Positions 9,522-18,723 are shown, numbered from the stretch's first letter. The stretch: DNA of 64,000 nt from Neoaquamicrobium sediminum (GCF_013240295.1 NZ_JABETK010000003.1:604868-668867); one strand, 5' to 3'. Program-made: numbers and translations. The notes: generated from the letters alone by a model not told the origin.

Positions 9522-11152
9522 TCAGCCGATGGCGTCAGGGCTGAAGTTCCAGGGCATGAGGGCTTCGATTTCGGTGGCCGGCCATGCTTGAGCGATGCGG
9601 CTTAAGGTCTGGGTGAGCCAGGCAAGCGGATCGACGCCGTTCATTTTGCAGGTCTGAAGAAGCGTGGCCAGTGTTGCCCAGGTTCGTCCACCCCCTCGCT
9701 ACCGGCGAACAGGCTATTCTTTCGCGTAATTGTCTGGGGCCTGATTGCGCGTTCGACAATGTTGGAGTCGATCTCGATACGGCCATCGGTCAGGAACCAC
9801 TCCAGCGCCTCGCGCCGGGAGAGCGCATAGCGGATGGCCTCAGCGGTTTTGGATTTTCCGGAGATTTTGCGCAGTTCCTTCTCCCACAGGCCGAAGAGGC
9901 CGGTGACGATGGCCGCGGACTTTGCCTGCCGCAGCGCCACTCTGGTTTCGGCATTCTGGCCGCGAACCTCATCCTCGACCTTCCACAGCGCGCTCATGGC
10001 GACGACCGTATCGGTCGCGGCCTGCGAGACGCCGCTGATGTGCAGATCGTAGAACTTTCGCCTCAGATGCGCCCAGCACCCGGCGAGCTGGATCGCCTGA
10101 TTGCTGCCAAGCCTGGCCCGCGCCTTGGCGAGGCTCGTATAGGCAGTATAGCCATCCACCTGAAGGACGCCGCTAAAACCGGTGAGATGGCGCGCCACGC
10201 ATTCCGCACCACGACTGTCCTCGAAGCGATAGGCGACCATTGGCGGGCTGGTTCCGCCATAGGGGCGATCGTCGCGTGCGTAAGCCCAGAGCCAGGCCGT
10301 CATGGCCTTGCCGGAGCCGGGTACAAGGGTCGGCAATGTCGTTTCGTCGGCGAAGACCCTTTCGCCCTCCTTGACCAGTTCCAGGATGTAATCGGCGCAT
10401 ATCTGAAGCTCGAAGCCCAGATGCCCCATCCATTGAGCCATCTGGTTCCGGCTGATCTCGACGCCATCGCGCAGATAGATCGCCTCCTGCCGGTAGAGCG
10501 GCAGGCCGTCGGCATATTTGGAGACGGCGATATAGGCGAGCAGTTGCTCCGTCGGCAGACCGCATTCGATGATATGCGCCGGCGCCAGCGCCTGGACCAC
10601 ACCATCATGCCCACGGAAGGCGTATTTGGGGCGGCGCGTGACAATGACCCGGAACTTCGGCGGCACGACGTCGAGCCGCTCGGAGCGATCCTCGCCGATC
10701 AGAATCTTTTCAAGGCCCGCGCATTCGGCAGGGATTTCCGGCTCGATGACCTCCTCGATGCGTTCGAGGTGAGCGGCAAAGCCTTTCCGAGGACGCGGCG
10801 CGCGTTTCGGCTTGTTGCCGGCAGCGCGGTCGAGCTCGCTCTGGATCGCCGCAAGCCCCGTCTCCACCTCCTCGAAGGCGAAGGCCACCTGCTCGTCATC
10901 GGCGGCAAGCCGCAACCGCTCCGACCGCGTGCCATGTTGCGCGCGCTGCAGGACATTCATGATCGTCGTCAGGTTGGCGATCCGTTCGTTGGCCGCCGCC
11001 TCGACCGCCTTCAGCCGGGCGATCTCCGCCTTCGCTGCGTCCAACTGAGCTGCACTCCCACGCGCAATTTCAGCGTGTTCTCGCGCCATTACCTGGATCA
11101 TCGCCTTCAGCGCGTCGATGTCGTCCGGCAGTTCGGCAACGGATAAAACCAT
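9522..11152 (-). pseudogene. tnpC: IS66 transposase TnpC, one-base frameshift near the C terminus
   Basis: The IS66 DDE transposase, about 543 codons. It has an N-terminal leucine-rich coiled coil (residues 1-90), a zinc-finger-like and linker region, and the catalytic core with FADETTLPTLVPGSGK (first Asp), LQVDGYTAY (second Asp) and RIEIDSNIVERAIRP (Glu). After KNSLFAGSEG the frame breaks at a run of five G on the minus strand (about 9698-9702). One more G would restore GGGRTWATLATLLQTCKMNG and the normal end at 9522, inside the IS end. A missing base in a homopolymer suggests sequencing error. The start at 11152 (MVLSVAELPDDI) is chosen by family comparison; no strong ribosome site is visible. 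Confidence 0.88.
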
Positions 11153-11227
11153 AGAGGGAGTAGAGCACAAAACGCCCGATTTTCCAATGGGTTCAGCCGA
11201 TTTTGAGCGGCCATCCGAGAGGCGATT

Positions 11228-11572
11228 TCACCCCGTCAGCAGCGGGCGTTTGATCCGCGCAGGACGGATCTTCTTCCAGTCCAGACCGGCCAGAAGCGCC
11301 ATCAGTTGCGAATGGTCCAGACGCAGCCGCGCCGCCGATACGCCCGGCCAGCAGAAGCTGTTTTCCTCCAAAACCTTCGCATAGAGGCACACCCCGCTGC
11401 CATCCCACCACACGATGCGAACCCGGTCCGCCCGCTTCGATCGGAACACATGAAGCGCCCCGGAAAACGGGTCGAGACCACTATCCCTCACCAGCGCCAT
11501 CAGGGACGCCGCTCCCTTGCGGAAGTCTACAGGCTGCGCCGACACGTAAACCACAACGCCCGACGCGATCAT
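11228..11572 (-). CDS. tnpB: IS66 accessory protein TnpB (Orf2)
   Basis: A 114-residue protein matching IS66 Orf2/TnpB, with the diagnostic segments VDFRKGAASLMALV, DPFSGALHVFRSKRADR and RIVWWDGSGVCLYAK. It is needed for IS66 transposition although its biochemical role is not settled. Its ATG overlaps the tnpA stop by four bases (ATGA at 11569-11572), indicating coupled translation. No defect was seen. Confidence 0.93.
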   Translation of the reverse strand: MIASGVVVYVSAQPVDFRKGAASLMALVRDSGLDPFSGALHVFRSKRADRVRIVWWDGSGVCLYAKVLEENSFCWPGVSAARLRLDHSQLMALLAGLDWKKIRPARIKRPLLTG

Positions 11573-11976
11573 GCCTGGCGCACCGCCCGGATAATCCCGG
11601 CCAACCGATCCAGTGCAATATCCTCGCCGACCCGCACAACGACATCGCTCACCACAAGCTCCACCGCCGCGCTGGCGCCCGCGTCAAAGCGCGTGAACTT
11701 CACCGGATCGGTCGCCGAGCCACCACGCCCACACAAGGGCACCGCCAACGGCGCGATCGCCCCCGAGGACAGCGCCTTCCTCCGCCACGTATAGAGTTGG
11801 GACACGTCCAGCTCATAAGAGCGGGCGACCTCTGCTACCGTGCTTCCCGGCGAAAACGCCTCCGCGACCAGCCGCGCCTTCTCATCATCCGACCAATGGC
11901 GAGGCGTCCGACGCGATGACACCGCCGTTGCCGTCAAAACCTCGAAGGTCCGAACCTGACCCACCCTGTCGCTCAT
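11569..11976 (-). CDS. tnpA: IS66 TnpA (HTH protein)
   Basis: A 135-residue protein, first gene of the IS66 operon. A helix-turn-helix of the IS3/IS66 OrfA type lies at about residues 25-65 (WSDDEKARLVAEAFSPGSTV then SQLYTWRRKAL). It probably binds the element ends. GAGGAGAG-type sequence precedes the ATG at 11976. Intact. Confidence 0.92.
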   Translation of the reverse strand: MSDRVGQVRTFEVLTATAVSSRRTPRHWSDDEKARLVAEAFSPGSTVAEVARSYELDVSQLYTWRRKALSSGAIAPLAVPLCGRGGSATDPVKFTRFDAGASAAVELVVSDVVVRVGEDIALDRLAGIIRAVRQA

Positions 11977-12055
11977 ATGACTCTCCTCGTGATTCTCACC
12001 ACGAAAATGAGCCTCAAACCGACAAACCGCTACGTGGGGTGGCTTACCCGCTTAC

Positions 12056-12063
12056 TTCCGGTC
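12056..12063. repeat. Target-site duplication of IS66, right copy
   Basis: TTCCGGTC immediately right of the IS end, identical to 9506-9513. Confidence 0.9.
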
Positions 12064-12584
12064 AAGAGCAACGCCATGACTATCCGGGTGAAATCTCCGG
12101 AAGATCGGAACGTGCTGGTCGATCGGATGAAAAACATCGAGTTCTGAGCCATGATCGTCGCTCAACCTTGCCTATCTTGCGGGTGCACCATGGCAGTGGG
12201 GCCGCAGTGCTGGAGTTGCCGACAGCCGCTCACCAGCGCAAGTTCTGTTCCAGAACATCTGTTTGCCCCACCTACTGCGTGGCGGCGAGAGGTTGCGGCC
12301 GAAAAGCAGTTGCGATCATAACATTCGCGCGCCAGCCCGCTGACCAGTCGGTGGGCTGGCTGGCAAACGAGATCGGCAGCGGCAGGGAGCGCGGCAAGGA
12401 CTGCGCTTTCCACCCGAACGGGAGGGCCGAATAAATTGAAATCTCAGGCCGACTTAGCCTGAAGTGCGCAGCTGGAAGACCTGGACGGCGCGGCCGAGCG
12501 CGTGCTGCTGCACGAGATAGACGACGCACCGCTACGGGATCGGAACGATCGTGAGCGCACCAACGTTGCGGAAACAGGGAGCGA

Positions 12585-12719
12585 ATGATGCGCGAGCATA
12601 CCGACAGGAAGTTCGACTGGGTTGCGGCGCTCGCATTCGGTTCGGGCGTAGCCGTGATGGTACCCAGCATGATCGCTCTGGCAGTCGCGTCGATGGCTGT
12701 GCTCGCTCTGCTGTTCTGA
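12585..12719 (+). CDS. Small single-helix membrane protein, 44 residues
   Basis: Two ATG codons in a row (12585 and 12588) follow an AGGGAG-like site at 12576-12582. The peptide starts MMREHTDRKFDWVAALAFGS, has a polar N terminus and then a hydrophobic stretch to the C terminus (around MIALAVASMAVLALLF). This is a typical rhizobial small membrane protein layout with an N-in orientation. No family is recognised. It stands alone between the IS66 target gene and dadA. The call rests on the ribosome site and hydropathy pattern. Confidence 0.5.
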   Translation: MMREHTDRKFDWVAALAFGSGVAVMVPSMIALAVASMAVLALLF

Positions 12720-13087
12720 GAGAGCAGCAACACGCACAGCTGCCTCTGGATGCCCGGAATCGTCGAGCTGGTCATTGCATGAAGCGTAGTCGGCGCTATT
12801 GTGGGACTTGGAAACGCTTGAGTTCGTGCCGTGCCCACTTCTCGAATGGACAGGACATCATCGCGGACCCGCATCCGGTTCATGAACCACGCGGGCAGCC
12901 TTATCGCATGCATCTAGCCCTGGCGCGGCCGCAAGGCCGTCGACCGGGGGCCGGAAATCCAACCAAGTCAAAAATTCAGTTCTGATTTCCGGGTCCGCCC
13001 CCTGGCCCGGTGGAGATGCATGATGATCGACAGATGCCCCAGCCGCATGTGCGCGGCTTCCAAACTCGCCGTCCGCAGGAGGCGGAC

Positions 13088-14340
13088 ATGAGGGTTCTCA
13101 TCGTAGGTAGCGGGGTCATCGGCGTGACCTCTGCGTGGTATCTGGCGCGCGCCGGACACGAAGTCACCGTCCTCGACCGACAGCCCGGTCCCGCACTGGA
13201 AACCAGCTACGCCAATGCTGGTGAGGTGTCGCCTGGCTATTCCTCACCGTGGGCGGGTCCCGGAGTGCCCCTAAAGGCGATCAAATGGCTCCTGATGAAG
13301 CACGGCCCTCTCGCCATCCGTCCACGGTTCGATCCGGCGATGTGGTCGTGGGTTTTGCAGATGCTCGCCAACTGCACGTCGCGGCGCTACGCCGTGAACA
13401 AGGCGCGCATGGTGCCGATCGCGGAGTACAGCCGTGACTGCCTTCGCGAGTTGAGGGCTACGACCGCCATCGAATACGACGAGCGATCGCAGGGTACCCT
13501 GCAACTGTTCCGCACCCAGAAGCAACTCGACGGAATCGTCGGCGACGTCGAGGTCCTCAAGCAGTTCGGGGTTGATTTCACTGTCCTTGCCCCATCGGGC
13601 TGTGTCGCTGCGGAACCTGCGCTGGCGCGCGTGACGGAGAAGTTCGTTGGCGGCCTGCGGCTTCCTGGCGACGAAACCGGAGACTGCCGCGTCTTTACCG
13701 AGAAGCTGGCGGCACTCGCATCAGCAGCGGTCGATTTTCGTTTTGGCGTCTCCGTCCAGGGACTCGTCCAAGAAGGCGGCAGGGTCACGGGCGTGCGAAC
13801 AGCGGGCGGTCTGCTTACGGGGACGCCGTCGTCGTCGCTGCGGGAAGCTATTCTCCCCGACTGCTCGCCCCCGTCGGTGTGCATGTTCCTGTCTATCCGG
13901 TGAAAGGCTATTCGCTGACAATGCCCGTGACGGATGCCGCGGCCGCGCCTGTATCGACTGTGATGGACGAGACCTTCAAGATCGCTATCACCCGCCTGGG
14001 AGACCGCATCCGCGTTGGGGGTACTGCCGAGATATCTGGGTTCGATCTATCCTTGCCGCGTTCCCGCCGCGGGCCCCTCGAGCATTCGGTTACCGACCTG
14101 TTCCCCGGGGCGGGCGACGCTGCTGCCGCATCTTTCTGGTGTGGGTTGAGACCAATGACTCCAGACGGCCCGCCGATCATCGGCGCTACGTCCATCCCCG
14201 GGCTCTACGTCAACACCGGACATGGAACCCTCGGTTGGACGATGGCGTGCGGCTCGGGACGCGTTCTCGCGGACCTCATCTCGGACAGGGTTCCCGATAT
14301 CGACCTATCGGACCTCAATCCCGGACGGTACCGCGCATGA
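13088..14340 (+). pseudogene. dadA: D-amino acid dehydrogenase small subunit, one-base frameshift
   Basis: An FAD-dependent D-amino acid dehydrogenase of about 417 codons that oxidises D-alanine and other D-amino acids to 2-oxo acids and passes electrons to the respiratory chain. The start MRVLIVGSGVIGVTSAWYLA is the Rossmann FAD-binding motif (GSGVIG); the AGGAGGCGGAC upstream supports the ATG at 13088. C-terminal FAD contacts are RPMTPDGPPIIG and VNTGHGTLGWTMACGSG. At about 13818 the run ACGGGGACG appears to lack one base; the corrected frame gives GDAVVVAAGSYSPRLLAPVG and continues to 14340. The stop overlaps the alr start (ATGA), so the genes are coupled. This matches the dadAX arrangement for alanine catabolism. 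Confidence 0.87.
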
Positions 14341-15455
14341 GCGCGAAGGGAATGCGAGCAGGCGCAATCCTTACGATCGATCTTGAGGCGATCGTTTCCA
14401 ACTGGCGGCTGCTGTCGAAACTGGCGAAGCCAGCTGAATGTGCCGCCGTGGTGAAGGCGGACGCCTATGGTCTCGGAGCGCCGGAGGTCGCGGCAGCGCT
14501 ACAAGAGGCCGGGTGCAAGACCTTCTTCGTCGCGCATCTCGACGAAGGGCTCGTTCTTAGGAAGGCGATCGGTTTCAGCTCCCGCGTCTTCGTCCTCAAC
14601 GGCACCCCTCCGGGGGCCGAGGACGAGTTCCTGCGATCGGTCCTGATTCCGGTCGTCAACACGGCAGGAGAACTCACTGCCTGGCGAAGTCGCGCCTGCG
14701 AGGCAGGACGCAGCATGCCAGTCGCGCTCCATCTAGACACGGGCATGGCCCGCCTCGGACTGTCTTCGGGCGACGTCGCCATGCTGGCAAGCGATCCCTC
14801 CCTCCTGGAGGGGCTTTCAGTGGAGCTGATCATGAGCCATCTTGCCTGCGCCGACGAGCCCACGCATCTCGCCAACCAACGGCAGCGGCGCGAGTTCGCC
14901 AAGCTCCGCTCGGTGTTTCCGAAGAAGGCTCGGTCCTCCTTCGCCAACTCGTCGGGCATTTTCCTTGGTCAGGAATTCCACGGTGACCTTGTGAGACCGG
15001 GTGCCGCCCTCTACGGGATCAACCCGGTTCCCGGGACGCCAAATCCAATGCGTCAAGTCGTCAGGCTGTCCGCGCGCGTCCTGCAGCTGCGGGACGTGCC
15101 CACGGGCACTCGCGTGGGTTACGGCCATACGTTCTGCGCCGACAGGCGCATGCGGCTCGCGACGCTTTCCATTGGCTACGCCGACGGCTGGCCGCGAACC
15201 GCAACAACCTCGGCGTTCTTCGGAGGAACGCGTCTCCCGTTTGCAGGACGCGTCTCGATGGACAGCATCGTGGTCGATGCGACCGACTGCGCCGATCTCC
15301 CCGGGGAAGGCAGCTTCGTTAACCTCTTATGTTCTGAGCAGACGGTCGATGACGTCGCCAGAAATGCAGGCACCATCGGCTACGAAATCCTCACCCGACT
15401 CGGGCGGCGCTTCAGCCGCGACTACGAGCCCACTACATGTTGCGGAGAAGCGTAG
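14337..15455 (+). CDS. alr: Alanine racemase (catabolic, dadX-like)
   Basis: A 372-residue PLP enzyme that interconverts L- and D-alanine. AAVVKADAYGLG near residue 40 holds the PLP lysine; GYGHTF near 265 holds the second catalytic tyrosine; RVSMDSIVVD near 305 and the fold-III C-terminal domain complete the family pattern. It overlaps dadA by four bases (ATGA at 14337-14340). The pair therefore probably turns L-alanine into D-alanine, which dadA oxidises to pyruvate. Biosynthetic racemases for peptidoglycan usually stand alone, so the catabolic isozyme is more likely. No Lrp/DadR regulator is adjacent. Confidence 0.92.
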   Translation: MSAKGMRAGAILTIDLEAIVSNWRLLSKLAKPAECAAVVKADAYGLGAPEVAAALQEAGCKTFFVAHLDEGLVLRKAIGFSSRVFVLNGTPPGAEDEFLRSVLIPVVNTAGELTAWRSRACEAGRSMPVALHLDTGMARLGLSSGDVAMLASDPSLLEGLSVELIMSHLACADEPTHLANQRQRREFAKLRSVFPKKARSSFANSSGIFLGQEFHGDLVRPGAALYGINPVPGTPNPMRQVVRLSARVLQLRDVPTGTRVGYGHTFCADRRMRLATLSIGYADGWPRTATTSAFFGGTRLPFAGRVSMDSIVVDATDCADLPGEGSFVNLLCSEQTVDDVARNAGTIGYEILTRLGRRFSRDYEPTTCCGEA

Positions 15456-15482
15456 GCTCATCGAACAGTTCCTAGGGCGTCG

Positions 15483-15872
15483 TCATCTTGGTATCGTTCG
15501 TTCCTGGGTCGGCGTGGGCCTGTTTCTGGTGACAGGATCCTTCACGGCGAGGCCGAGAGCGCGACGCTTCATCGAGCGTGCCGCTAGCGACACGTTGACC
15601 GAAACCTTGCTGGTGTAGGACTCCGCATAGCTTTGTTTCGTGCCGCCCTCTGGTCCCTGACGCATCGTCGGGCACCGTTCGGCGAACCTGTCGGGCGCGG
15701 GCGGGAAGCGCCCGTCGGCCACTGTGCCGATCCATTCGAATGAATGGTCCGCAGGCTCGCGAAGTCGGGCCAGCAGTTCCAGATATTCCTCCTGGAGTGC
15801 TGGAGTATCAGCGCGCCTGCAGGCGGCCGACAGCCTGTGTAACTCGCATGCAAGCACATAGATAGACATCTC
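15483..15872 (-). CDS. Hypothetical protein, possible continuation of the upstream gene
   Basis: From an ATG at 15872 (MSIYVLACELHRLSAACRRA) the frame runs 129 codons to 15483. The first half looks helical (ALQEEYLELLARLREP); the end is basic. It overlaps the end of the upstream frame at 15808-16306. Because the overlap is 64 bases and both frames look protein-like, this may be the true C-terminal part of that gene with an indel near 15870. No family recognised. Confidence 0.35.
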   Translation of the reverse strand, partial: EMSIYVLACELHRLSAACRRADTPALQEEYLELLARLREPADHSFEWIGTVADGRFPPAPDRFAERCPTMRQGPEGGTKQSYAESYTSKVSVNVSLAARSMKRRALGLAVKDPVTRNRPTPTQERTIPR

Positions 15873-16306
15873 GGCGCGGCTTCCTCCAGTAGATGCGTCG
15901 GCCATCAGCCACGTCGAGGTACTCGTCAGCCGCCGCCACTGGGAGGGCTTCCGGGGCATGCGCCGCAAACAGCATGAACGGATCGGATTCCTGCAAGTCG
16001 GGATCCGTATCGACGGCGGAGGACCCATGTCGCGGGCGGAACTCCACGATCCTTAGCAGAGACGCGGACACTTGCCAGCATCCAACTGCGACCGCGGCCG
16101 CATCGGCGACTGCAAGCCCGGCGGCCGTATGGAGCGCGTGCGCCACTGCGAGCCTGATGCTTGCCTGCGGGCCGTGCCGTTGCTCGAGGGAAGCTGGCGC
16201 GGTCGACGGAGTACGGTAGGCCCACACTGAAACGATCTCGCGTACCACGTTCACGTCGCATTCCAACGCATCCGCGACGTTCTGGTCGGACATTGTTCCG
16301 TCTCGC
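15808..16306 (-). CDS. Hypothetical protein downstream of the EIIA-like gene
   Basis: An alanine-rich frame; I take the ATG at about 16290-16306 (MSDQNVADALECDVNVVREI) although the frame is open to 16416. It overlaps the end of the EIIA-like gene. Features are a possible helix-turn-helix-like start (NVADALECDVNVVREIVSVW) and a hydrophobic alanine stretch (AAGLAVADAAAVAVGCW). I do not recognise it. Same strand and tight packing suggest an operon with the EIIA-like gene. Confidence 0.35.
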
Positions 16307-16871
16307 CAGCGGGCCTGCTGGCTCGTTTCGAGGGCTGGCGCCATCTCCGGCGCTCCCAATATGTCGCCCCGACAGGCTGGCTGGAACCTGGCAGCGAGGA
16401 AGTGGGCGGACTCCATCGCGCTTCATTCAGCCGCCGGAGGCATTCAAGGACTTCATCCGCCGTCGCCGCGTTTCGAATGCTTTTAAGCGCTCCTGTGCAC
16501 GCCAGTCGGCGGCAGGAGCGGGCGAGCGCGGGCGTGAACCACCCGACGTGTTCACCCGGCCAGATGGCCGCCAGCACGACATCGACGGGTTGCTCGTCCG
16601 ATGCCCAGTGCTGGACCGGAGGGTCGAGGACCGCCAGGGCTGCCGCAGGCTCCGACAGGCTTTTCATCAGCGCGTGCGGAACTGCGATGCCATGACCGAT
16701 ACCGGTCGAGCCGAGCTTCTCGCGGTAGAGAAGCGCGGCTAGGATTGAATCCGCAGGCACGCCGCAGCGGGCAGACAATGTGTGTGCCAGAAGGCGCAGC
16801 AGTGAACGTTTGGCCCGTGCTGGCGCGCTCAAGACAATGTCCCGCCGATGCAGGAGGTCGAAAATATCCAT
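16251..16871 (-). CDS. PTS EIIA (fructose/nitrogen type, PtsN-like) protein
   Basis: A protein of up to 206 residues whose first 150 match the PTS EIIA type-2 fold of PtsN. The phospho-acceptor histidine lies in GIGHGIAVPHALMKSL near residue 62. PtsN proteins do not transport sugar; they relay nitrogen and potassium signals. Family members end near residue 150, so the last 50 basic residues here (after RRLNEARW) may be read-through after an indel, since they overlap the next gene. It leads a small leftward group of hypothetical genes. Rhizobial genomes usually have ptsN near rpoN; this copy is not, so it is probably an accessory paralogue. Confidence 0.68.
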   Translation of the reverse strand: MDIFDLLHRRDIVLSAPARAKRSLLRLLAHTLSARCGVPADSILAALLYREKLGSTGIGHGIAVPHALMKSLSEPAAALAVLDPPVQHWASDEQPVDVVLAAIWPGEHVGWFTPALARSCRRLACTGALKSIRNAATADEVLECLRRLNEARWSPPTSSLPGSSQPVGATYWERRRWRQPSKRASRPAGETEQCPTRTSRMRWNAT

Positions 16872-17053
16872 GACGGACTCCGGCCTTGGCTGAAGCGCCG
16901 AGGCAACTGCCCAGCATTGCGGGCGGGAAAGTCGATGTGATTTGATTGGAGCCTGGCGGACCCGGACGCAGAGCCAGGGGGTCAGATGGCGTCCGGGTCA
17001 GCGTCCCGCTTTGAGCAGGCGCGCCCCTTTGGGGAGCATGAAGGCAGGCGCGG

Positions 17054-17608
17054 TCAGCATGCGCCGACCCTAGCCGTTCCTGCAGGCGAAGCAACCCCCG
17101 AGGGATCGCCTTGCACCGCATCGCGAGTGCGACCGAAAGCCGCTCCGTCCACTTGGAGGGCGGGCCCTGCGATCAGGGAAGAAAGAACAGCCGCAAGCCC
17201 AGGTTCGGCGACGCATTGCCTGGCTTCCTCAAGGTCCATCCATCTTCTTAGCAACTTCCTGTCCGAAGGCCAGTTAGTCAGCGTGCCCCAGACATGAAGT
17301 CCGAACACGTTGACCTCGCAGTACTCCGTGCGACCGCATGCAAGCTCGCGATGCATACTGTAGCGGCCGACGGGTTCCGGTCCGAGCCTTCCGGCAACGC
17401 CCGCGTCATGGAATGCCGCGCGTTCGGCGGACCGAAATCCCGTTCTTGCAGCCGCATGCGCCCCTTGCGGGATCGCCCATCGACCGTCCTTCCGCGCGCA
17501 AAGCAGGAGGACCTCCATCGTCCCTTCACTGCTCATGCGCCAGGGGAGAGCCGCGTAGGCTCTCGTTTGCAGTTCAGCGACAGCCGTCTGTTTCAAGGTC
17601 CTCGTCAT
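17054..17608 (-). CDS. Nudix-like hydrolase with a degenerate Nudix box
   Basis: A 184-residue protein starting MTRTLKQTAVAELQTRAYAA. The segment DGRWAIPQGAHAAARTGFRS with AERAAFHDAGVAGRLG aligns with the Nudix box GX5EX7REUXEEXGU and with the KG(K/R)W.LPKG lead-in. However, the expected glutamates are mostly replaced (AERAAFHDAG in place of REAXEEXG), so catalysis is doubtful. The family layout (YRTPWRxxxGxxEVLLITSRxxGRWxIPKG) matches DIPP-like Nudix proteins of rhizobia. Its ATG overlaps the stop of the small CxxC gene upstream (ATGA at 17605-17608), so the two are cotranslated. The C-terminal 20 residues are variable. Confidence 0.68.
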   Translation of the reverse strand: MTRTLKQTAVAELQTRAYAALPWRMSSEGTMEVLLLCARKDGRWAIPQGAHAAARTGFRSAERAAFHDAGVAGRLGPEPVGRYSMHRELACGRTEYCEVNVFGLHVWGTLTNWPSDRKLLRRWMDLEEARQCVAEPGLAAVLSSLIAGPALQVDGAAFGRTRDAVQGDPSGVASPAGTARVGAC

Positions 17609-17775
17609 GGCCGCACCGACGGCGCTGACGAAGGCACTGGGGACCCGATGCACGAATAGACATTGTTTCCAGAAGGCTGGACCATAGGCGACAGGCACCA
17701 AGGGCACCTGGCCGCGGACCGCGGAAGCGGACGGTTGCAGGGAAGGCAGATCAGCCGGACATGGGTGTTTCTCAT
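17605..17775 (-). CDS. Small zinc-ribbon-like protein coupled to the Nudix gene
   Basis: A 56-residue protein starting MRNTHVRLICLPCNRPLPRS, with a CLPC and a CPWC pair about 16 residues apart, the spacing of a zinc ribbon. The ATG at 17775 follows GGAGCG; an ATG at 17787 is possible but has a poorer site. The stop overlaps the Nudix start in ATGA. The C-terminal half is serine/proline-rich. No named family recognised; the zinc ribbon is inferred from the cysteines. Confidence 0.5.
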   Translation of the reverse strand: MRNTHVRLICLPCNRPLPRSAARCPWCLSPMVQPSGNNVYSCIGSPVPSSAPSVRP

Positions 17776-18238
17776 TACACGCTCCATCGATGCGGCCCTC
17801 TCGGGCCGCAGGGGTAGACCGCAATGTCGTCGAGAGTTCCCGGAGCAGGCTTAGGTGCGGAATCCAAGGTTGGCGAACCTGCCCCGGGAGGGCACGCGTC
17901 CGTTCCCGGCAAGCCTCGACATCTTGATGAAAGTCTCCATGCACATGCGGCTTACATAGGCATTCGCCGTCAGCTTTCCGAGGCGACCTTATGTCGCCCG
18001 GGCATCTGACGTAGCTGGCAACGAAGGTTTGACTTCCCAGGTTCCCTGGCCAAGACGCAGTCGTGACCAAGCCATTCCACACCTCGCTTCCGTTCCGCAA
18101 GCAGCCCAAAAACGGCAGCTAGCCCTGGCTCGTGCAGCCTTAAGGGCGGCGGGCCAGGGATCCTTCCACGAGAGTTTTCAATTGCGCCGCGGGCTGCCAT
18201 GCAGCCACGTGTGGCGGGCCGTAGGAAAGGAAGCCGTC

Positions 18239-18361
18239 ATGGCAATGCGCAAGGGCAACAAGGAAGCCCGCAAGCCCAAGCAGAACAAGCAAAAGAAGGT
18301 CGGGACAGGGTCCGTCTCGGAACTGATGGCCAGGACTTCGATGCCCGGCAAGCGGCGATAG
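18239..18361 (+). CDS. Small lysine-rich conserved rhizobial protein, 40 residues
   Basis: Starts MAMRKGNKEARKPKQNKQKK after AAGGAAG at 18228-18234, and ends ARTSMPGKRR. Very basic and probably disordered. I recall similar short proteins (M.xKGNKEAKKPK...) in many rhizobia, annotated as hypothetical. It could bind nucleic acid, but that is a guess from charge alone. Confidence 0.6.
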   Translation: MAMRKGNKEARKPKQNKQKKVGTGSVSELMARTSMPGKRR

Positions 18362-18534
18362 CGCTGAGCCTGCACGCGAACCTGCGTCTGCGTGCAGGCA
18401 TCCTCTCGTTCGATCAGAGCGTCGCAAATGCGATGAGCAACAGGCCCAGCATGCCGGATGCAATGATTATCTTCGTCGTGGGGTCCAATTCGAAACATCG
18501 AAACTGAGTGGATGACAGTGCCCGTGAGACACCG

Positions 18535-18723
18535 CTACTTCTCGCTGAACAAGCCTTCGACCGCCCGCGGGATGTCGTTGCGCGTAAGACCGATGTCCCA
18601 GAGTTCCCTGTCGTCCATAGCCTGGAGCTGGTCCATCGCTCTTTGCCGCTGCCAGCGGCGCAGGCCGCGGAGGAGCAGTCTTCCGAATGCGGATCGAGGT
18701 CGGCGGTTGTCGTGTTCGAACAT
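18535..18723 (-). CDS. DUF1127 (YjiS-like) small protein
   Basis: A 62-residue protein starting MFEHDNRRPRSAFGRLLLRG. The DUF1127 signature is clear: W-x-R-x-R-A-M-D-Q-L-Q-A-M-D-D-R-E-L-W-D-I-G-L-T-R, then DIPRAVEG. DUF1127 proteins are arginine-rich; in rhizobia and Agrobacterium they affect phosphate and carbon metabolism and RNA turnover. The ATG at 18723 is chosen since TTGGAGAACACC precedes it. A second family member lies at 26040-26348. Confidence 0.87.
   Translation of the reverse strand: MFEHDNRRPRSAFGRLLLRGLRRWQRQRAMDQLQAMDDRELWDIGLTRNDIPRAVEGLFSEK

Larger units (their letters stand above)
9514..12055 (-). mobile_element. IS66-family insertion sequence, 2542 bp
   Basis: The ends are inverted repeats: GTAAGCGGTCAGCC at 9514 and, read inward from 12055, GTAAGCGGGTAAGCC. 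GTAAGC is the typical IS66 terminus. An exact 8-base duplication flanks it. It carries the three canonical genes tnpA, tnpB and tnpC, transcribed leftward. All parts are present, and apart from one suspect frameshift in tnpC it looks complete and recently inserted. Confidence 0.93.
9391..12147 (+). pseudogene. 68-codon gene split by IS66 (9391-9513 joined to 12064-12147)
   Basis: The 5' part encodes MNFSYSYTFPIAGPNKIPRF and continues to a PPQVPV segment ending at 9513. Removing the IS and one copy of the 8-base duplication restores an uninterrupted frame that continues KSNAMTIRVKSPEDRNVLVD and ends MKNIEF at a TGA at 12145-12147. The exact reconstruction shows that a 68-residue protein was interrupted recently enough that both halves and the duplication are unchanged. 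The protein has aromatic N-terminal residues and an alternating basic C-terminal half; I do not recognise the family. In the present state a truncated peptide running into the IS would be made. Confidence 0.85.

Noticed and set aside
9671..11146. 491-codon plus-strand frame across the IS66 transposase
   Set aside because: Antisense shadow of tnpC, which has clear DDE motifs.
12272..12913. 213-codon minus-strand frame
   Set aside because: Overlaps the small membrane ORF with a good ribosome site on the other strand, and its composition is not protein-like.
13647..15455. 602-codon frame starting inside dadA
   Set aside because: It merely joins an out-of-frame part of dadA to the real alr frame; alr starts at 14337 with an ATGA overlap.
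15456..15482. Terminator search after alr
   Set aside because: No stem with T run is visible.
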